64,000 bases of DNA, taken from Flavobacteriaceae bacterium. GTDB taxonomy: Bacteria; Bacteroidota; Bacteroidia; Flavobacteriales; Flavobacteriaceae. Of the stretch, positions 61,199 through 64,000 are shown piece after piece. The notes below the pieces were generated by a model, which was given only the letters and a program-made list of their open reading frames with translations, was not told where the DNA came from and made no database searches. Made by a program: the position numbers and the translations under genes. The stretch spans positions 55,435 through 119,434 of the forward strand of contig QXZA01000026.1 of NCBI GenBank assembly GCA_009886625.1. Reading direction: 5' to 3'. Within the stretch, counting starts at the first letter, position 1. Each line of letters opens with the position of its first letter.

Positions 61199-61963
61199 TT
61201 ATTTATTCCGTTTTAAAATTTCACTACCCAAGGAAAGATAACTTTTTGCTCCTCTGCTTGAAGCGTCATAGGTGATGATATCCTCTCCAAAACTTGGAGC
61301 TTCACTCAAACGTATATTTCTTTGGATAATAGTTTTAAAAACCATCTTACCAAAATGTTTTTTTACTTCTTCTACTACTTGATTTGATAAACGTAAACGA
61401 GTATCATACATGGTGAGTAATAACCCTTCAATGTCCAATTCTTTATTGTGAAGTTTTTGAACACTTTTGATGGTGTTCAAAAGTTTGCCAAGCCCTTCCA
61501 GAGCAAAATATTCACATTGTATAGGAATGATCACTGCATCTGCAGCAACTAATGCGTTTAATGTAATAAGTCCTAAAGATGGTGCACAATCAATCAGGAT
61601 ATAATCATAGTCTTTTTTTATTGATTTTAATGCTTTTTTTAGCATATACTCTCTTTCATCTTGATTTACCAATTCAATTTCTGAAGCGACCAAGTCGATA
61701 TGAGAGGGGATCAAATCAAGATTTGGACTGTTGGTAGAAATGATAGCATCCGATACCTCTATGCTGTGTTCTAATAACTGATAGGTTCCATAATTTGTTT
61801 GGTTTATATCAACTCCTAGGCCAGAAGTAGCATTGGCCTGCGGGTCAGCATCAATAAGTAAAATCTTTTTTTCTAAGACACCTAAAGCAGCCGCAAGGTT
61901 AACCGCAGTGGTTGTTTTTCCTACTCCTCCTTTTTGATTCGCAATAGCAATTATTTTACCCAT
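61199..61963 (-). CDS. parA: ParA family chromosome partitioning ATPase
   Basis: A 254-residue Walker-type ATPase of the Soj kind. Deviant Walker A KGGVGKTT is at 11-18; LLIDADPQANAT and DYILIDCAPSLGLITLNAL are the Walker A' and B regions. It forms a dynamic gradient on the nucleoid to move ParB-bound origins. Without a long N-terminal DNA-binding domain it is chromosomal rather than plasmid type. It is the first gene of a parA-parB-DUF5683-dapB unit; TATTTTTA before it is one base off the -7 consensus. Confidence 0.96.
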   Translation of the reverse strand: MGKIIAIANQKGGVGKTTTAVNLAAALGVLEKKILLIDADPQANATSGLGVDINQTNYGTYQLLEHSIEVSDAIISTNSPNLDLIPSHIDLVASEIELVNQDEREYMLKKALKSIKKDYDYILIDCAPSLGLITLNALVAADAVIIPIQCEYFALEGLGKLLNTIKSVQKLHNKELDIEGLLLTMYDTRLRLSNQVVEEVKKHFGKMVFKTIIQRNIRLSEAPSFGEDIITYDASSRGAKSYLSLGSEILKRNK

Positions 61964-62063
61964 CGAGTTCTAATATCAGCCACTAAAAATACAATTATTT
62001 AATTGCTTAAAAAAGATTAAAGGCTCCAATTGTTTTGTTAAAAATGACACTAAGGTTTTAAAG

Positions 62064-62393
62064 TCAATTTTTGGGTAATGTATCGATGGGTTCTATAATA
62101 AAAATAGTTTCATTCTTCTTTTTGTGTCCATACTGTTCTCTAGCAAAACGTTCTAAACTATCTTCATTTCCAAGCTGTTTGATGGTATTTCTGTCTTTTT
62201 CTATCACTTTTGTGAGTGCCTCTTTTTCTAATTCTAATTTTTTTATCTCTTCATTTAGTTCAGAGTGAATATTCCAGGAGTGGGTATCAAGAATAAGCAT
62301 CCAAAGGGTGAAACCAATTAAAATACTTCCATAGAGTACATAAGATTTTTTGATTGTTTTGATGGAATTCCAAAAGTAAGACTTTTCGATCAT
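62064..62393 (-). CDS. FtsB/DivIC-like septum formation initiator protein
   Basis: A 109-residue bitopic protein: short cytoplasmic N-terminus, one membrane helix at about 18-36 (YVLYGSILIGFTLWMLIL), then a coiled coil (ELNEEIKKLELEKEALTKVIEKD) and the block LGNEDSLERFAREQYGHKKKNE typical of DivIC/FtsB. It would join the FtsQ-FtsL complex of the divisome. It overlaps the cytochrome c gene upstream by four bases. Confidence 0.88.
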   Translation of the reverse strand: MIEKSYFWNSIKTIKKSYVLYGSILIGFTLWMLILDTHSWNIHSELNEEIKKLELEKEALTKVIEKDRNTIKQLGNEDSLERFAREQYGHKKKNETIFIIEPIDTLPKN

Positions 62394-62803
62394 TCTAGGA
62401 TTGATTTTTGAATTTGCGAAACACGATCTGGTGTGACAAAATCATCACTGGAATTCCCCCATTGGTTTAAAATGTAATTCATCACATCAGCAATTTCTTC
62501 TTCATCGAGTCCCTGATTGTTCATTACACCGTCATATTCTTCCTCGTTCACAATGATTTTTCCTTTCAGACCGTATTTAATCCCTGCAATACTGAGATCA
62601 ACGTTATCAAGTAAATAATCTGAACTTTGAAGTGGAGGAAAAACTCCAGAAACACCTTTTCCGTTGGTTAAATGGCATTGTACACAAAAGTCTTGATAGA
62701 TTTCGGCACCTGCTTCTATACTTTCTGCTTTGGTTTTATTTTGGAAGAGATGTAATGAAACAAAACCTACGAAAACAAGATAGGCGGTTAATAATACTCT
62801 CAT
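62390..62803 (-). CDS. Class I cytochrome c, periplasmic or membrane-anchored
   Basis: A 137-residue monoheme cytochrome. The N-terminal hydrophobic segment (3-20) is a signal or anchor; the heme site is CVQCH (C40, C43, H44) in DFCVQCHLTNGKG, and the distal ligand is likely M94 in DGVMNNQGLDEEEIADVMNYI. It overlaps the sugar-dehydrogenase gene by four bases and is the probable electron acceptor for it, passing electrons to the respiratory chain. Confidence 0.92.
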   Translation of the reverse strand: MRVLLTAYLVFVGFVSLHLFQNKTKAESIEAGAEIYQDFCVQCHLTNGKGVSGVFPPLQSSDYLLDNVDLSIAGIKYGLKGKIIVNEEEYDGVMNNQGLDEEEIADVMNYILNQWGNSSDDFVTPDRVSQIQKSILE

Positions 62804-63918
62804 TCTTTTGGTATTATTCTTAAAATACCTTTTCCTTCAACGCCAATGAAAAGATAACCATCAGGTCCTTCTTTTACATTTCTCACACGTCCCACTTTGT
62901 CCAAGATTTTTTCACGTTTTGTCACTTCACTACCTTCAATTATAAGTCGCTCTAAATATTCAAATTTTAATGAGCCAACAAATAAATTGTCCCGCCATTC
63001 TGGATAGATTCCAGAGGTTGAAAAAGTCATACCACTTGGCGCAATAGAGGGAACCCAATAGTAAAAAGGCTGTTCCATATTAGGTGCTTTTGTTTTATCA
63101 GTAATGGGAGTGCCGCTGTAGTTTATACCATAAGTGATCACGGGCCATCCAAAGTTTTTTCCCTTTACAATTTCATTGATCTCATCTCCTCCTTGAGGTC
63201 CGTGTTCATTGACCCAGATTGCCCCAGTTTTTGGATGAACTGTCATTCCTTGAGGATTGCGATGACCATAGGAAAATACAGCATGTTTTGCATTAGGGTT
63301 TGAAACAAATGGATTATCCTCAGGAATACTGCCATCCAGGTTTAAACGGTATATTTTACCTCCATCTTTTGTGATATCTTGAGGATTTTCGTCTCGATTT
63401 CCACGGTCACCAACAGAGAAATATACATGGCCTTCATTGTCAAAAGCAATGCGGGAGCCGAAATGTTGTCCTTTTTTTGTGTTGGGTGTTGCTTTGTAAA
63501 GCAAACTAACCTCTTCTAAGTGTTTGTCTACAAGTTTGGCTTTGTAAAGAGAGGTGTTTCCTCCTGCATCACCATCGAGAGTAGCAGCCAAAGTCATATA
63601 AAGAATACTATTGTTTTTAAAATCGGGATGAAGTGCAACATCTAGGAGTCCACCTTGGCCTCTTGCATAGATATCTGGCAAGCCTTCAATAGCTGTTTTA
63701 TTACCGTCTTGAACATGATACAAAGTTCCAGAAACTTCCGTAACAAGCAATTCTTTTTCATTGATAAAAGCCATACCCCATGGGATATTGATGCCGTCAA
63801 CTACAGTTTCGTAGGTGTAGTTTGATGTAGTTGGTGTTTCAATTGTAGGGCTATTTTCTTGAGCACAACCAATGGTTATTGAGGAGCAAAAGAAAACTAA
63901 GGATAATAAACGTTTCAT
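62800..63918 (-). CDS. PQQ-dependent sugar dehydrogenase (YliI/soluble GDH type) lipoprotein
   Basis: A 372-residue six-bladed beta-propeller oxidoreductase. The ATG at 63918 gives a lipoprotein signal (FFCSSITIGC, Cys 18); the longer frame starts at TTG inside the promoter. Blocks: INIPWGMAFINEKELLVTEVSG, GQGGLLDVALHPDF, SRIAFDNEGHVYFSVGDRG, VFSYGHRNPQGMTVHP and NEHGPQGGDEINEI, where the HRNPQG and EHGPQGGDE segments hold the PQQ and catalytic residues of this family. It oxidises aldoses to lactones; PQQ synthesis genes were not seen. First gene of a three-gene operon. Confidence 0.92.
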   Translation of the reverse strand: MKRLLSLVFFCSSITIGCAQENSPTIETPTTSNYTYETVVDGINIPWGMAFINEKELLVTEVSGTLYHVQDGNKTAIEGLPDIYARGQGGLLDVALHPDFKNNSILYMTLAATLDGDAGGNTSLYKAKLVDKHLEEVSLLYKATPNTKKGQHFGSRIAFDNEGHVYFSVGDRGNRDENPQDITKDGGKIYRLNLDGSIPEDNPFVSNPNAKHAVFSYGHRNPQGMTVHPKTGAIWVNEHGPQGGDEINEIVKGKNFGWPVITYGINYSGTPITDKTKAPNMEQPFYYWVPSIAPSGMTFSTSGIYPEWRDNLFVGSLKFEYLERLIIEGSEVTKREKILDKVGRVRNVKEGPDGYLFIGVEGKGILRIIPKE

Positions 63919-63939
63919 TTGTTTGTATTGTGTTAAACT

Positions 63940-63947
63940 CAAATGTA
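63940..63947 (-). promoter_or_regulatory. Probable -7 element of the sugar dehydrogenase operon
   Basis: On the minus strand TACATTTG fully matches TAnnTTTG and ends 21 bases before the ATG at 63918. The remaining bases to the end of the window show no gene. Confidence 0.55.
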
Positions 63948-64000
63948 CAAAAGAGGATATTAAAGTGGTAAAAATGTTAATGATTTTTTAATCATCAAAA

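Noticed and set aside
60306..61963. parS centromere site near parAB
   Set aside because: I scanned by eye for a TGTTTCACGTGAAACA-like palindrome around parAB and in the rest of the window and found none; a computed search of the whole genome would be needed.
1..64000. CRISPR arrays, tRNA or rRNA genes, prophage or transposons
   Set aside because: No spaced repeats, tRNA-like cloverleaf sequences, rRNA blocks, integrases or transposases were recognised on reading the window.

Overview
The window is about 64 kb of low-GC chromosomal DNA from a member of the Bacteroidetes, almost certainly a flavobacterium (family Flavobacteriaceae or close to it), probably marine. The evidence is a GldI gliding-motility lipoprotein, an OstA-like protein, DUF349/DUF3810/DUF5606/DUF5683/DUF368 families typical of this phylum, many lipoproteins, no Shine-Dalgarno sequences in front of genes, and repeated matches to the Bacteroidetes promoter -7 element TAnnTTTG. 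No tRNA, rRNA, insertion sequence, prophage or CRISPR array was seen. Genes are tightly packed, with many 4-bp ATGA or GTGA overlaps.

Layout. 1-3.2 kb: end of pyrG, then yidC and mnmA. 3.2-5.3 kb: a thioredoxin-fold DUF255 lipoprotein. 5.3-6.1 kb: the only long gene-poor stretch. It holds the decayed 5' end of a SusC-type TonB-dependent receptor and an AT-rich promoter region with a 14-bp inverted repeat. 6.1-10.3 kb: a four-gene, apparently sugar-related operon (FGE-fold protein, Tat-exported Gfo/Idh/MocA oxidoreductase, Tat-exported sugar isomerase-like protein, FabK/nitronate-monooxygenase-like flavoprotein). 10.3-13.5 kb: lysA and sucC in divergence, then hsp20 with its terminator. 13.5-18.7 kb: an amino-sugar module (NagX-like acetyltransferase and GH20 hexosaminidase) and an outer-surface protein with a carboxypeptidase-regulatory-like domain. 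18.8-22.6 kb: uvrB and a two-gene ABC exporter. 22.7-28.1 kb: a well-formed 353-residue protein of unknown function facing the operon dapD-tsaC-cca-ctaA-(pRiA4b ORF-3-like). 28.2-30.4 kb: ruvX-def-DUF5606-mazG. 30.4-36.6 kb: DUF349 protein, aroE, two tandem DUF368 membrane proteins and a TPR protein. 36.7-44.4 kb: relA/spoT-fur-purA-ostA-aminotransferase, with a SpoU-type methyltransferase upstream. 44.4-49.4 kb: DUF3810 putative metalloprotease, dual-domain PPIase, gldI, nrnA-like phosphoesterase, then ndk facing DUF721 and a lipocalin-like lipoprotein. 49.4-56.6 kb: recF diverging from TPR protein-ribH-small membrane protein-mutL-two rhomboids-endonuclease/exonuclease/phosphatase. 56.6-62 kb: wbqC, lepB, dapB, DUF5683, parB and parA on the minus strand. 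62-64 kb: DivIC-like protein, cytochrome c and a PQQ-type sugar dehydrogenase.

How they fit together. Most of the window is core metabolism and housekeeping: lysine/diaminopimelate synthesis through the succinylase branch (dapB, dapD, lysA), tRNA modification and maturation (mnmA, tsaC, cca), envelope biogenesis (yidC, lepB, ostA-like, DUF368 pair), DNA repair (uvrB, mutL, recF, ruvX) and chromosome segregation (parAB). The accessory parts are the 5.3-10.3 kb sugar region beside a dead SusC gene, the GH20/NagX pair, and the PQQ dehydrogenase/cytochrome pair. They suggest a polysaccharide-using heterotroph that has lost at least one uptake system. I did not find a clear undescribed multi-gene system. 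The best leads are the 6.1-10.3 kb operon, the 353-residue unknown protein, the paired DUF368 proteins and the cluster of inverted repeats between sucC and hsp20.
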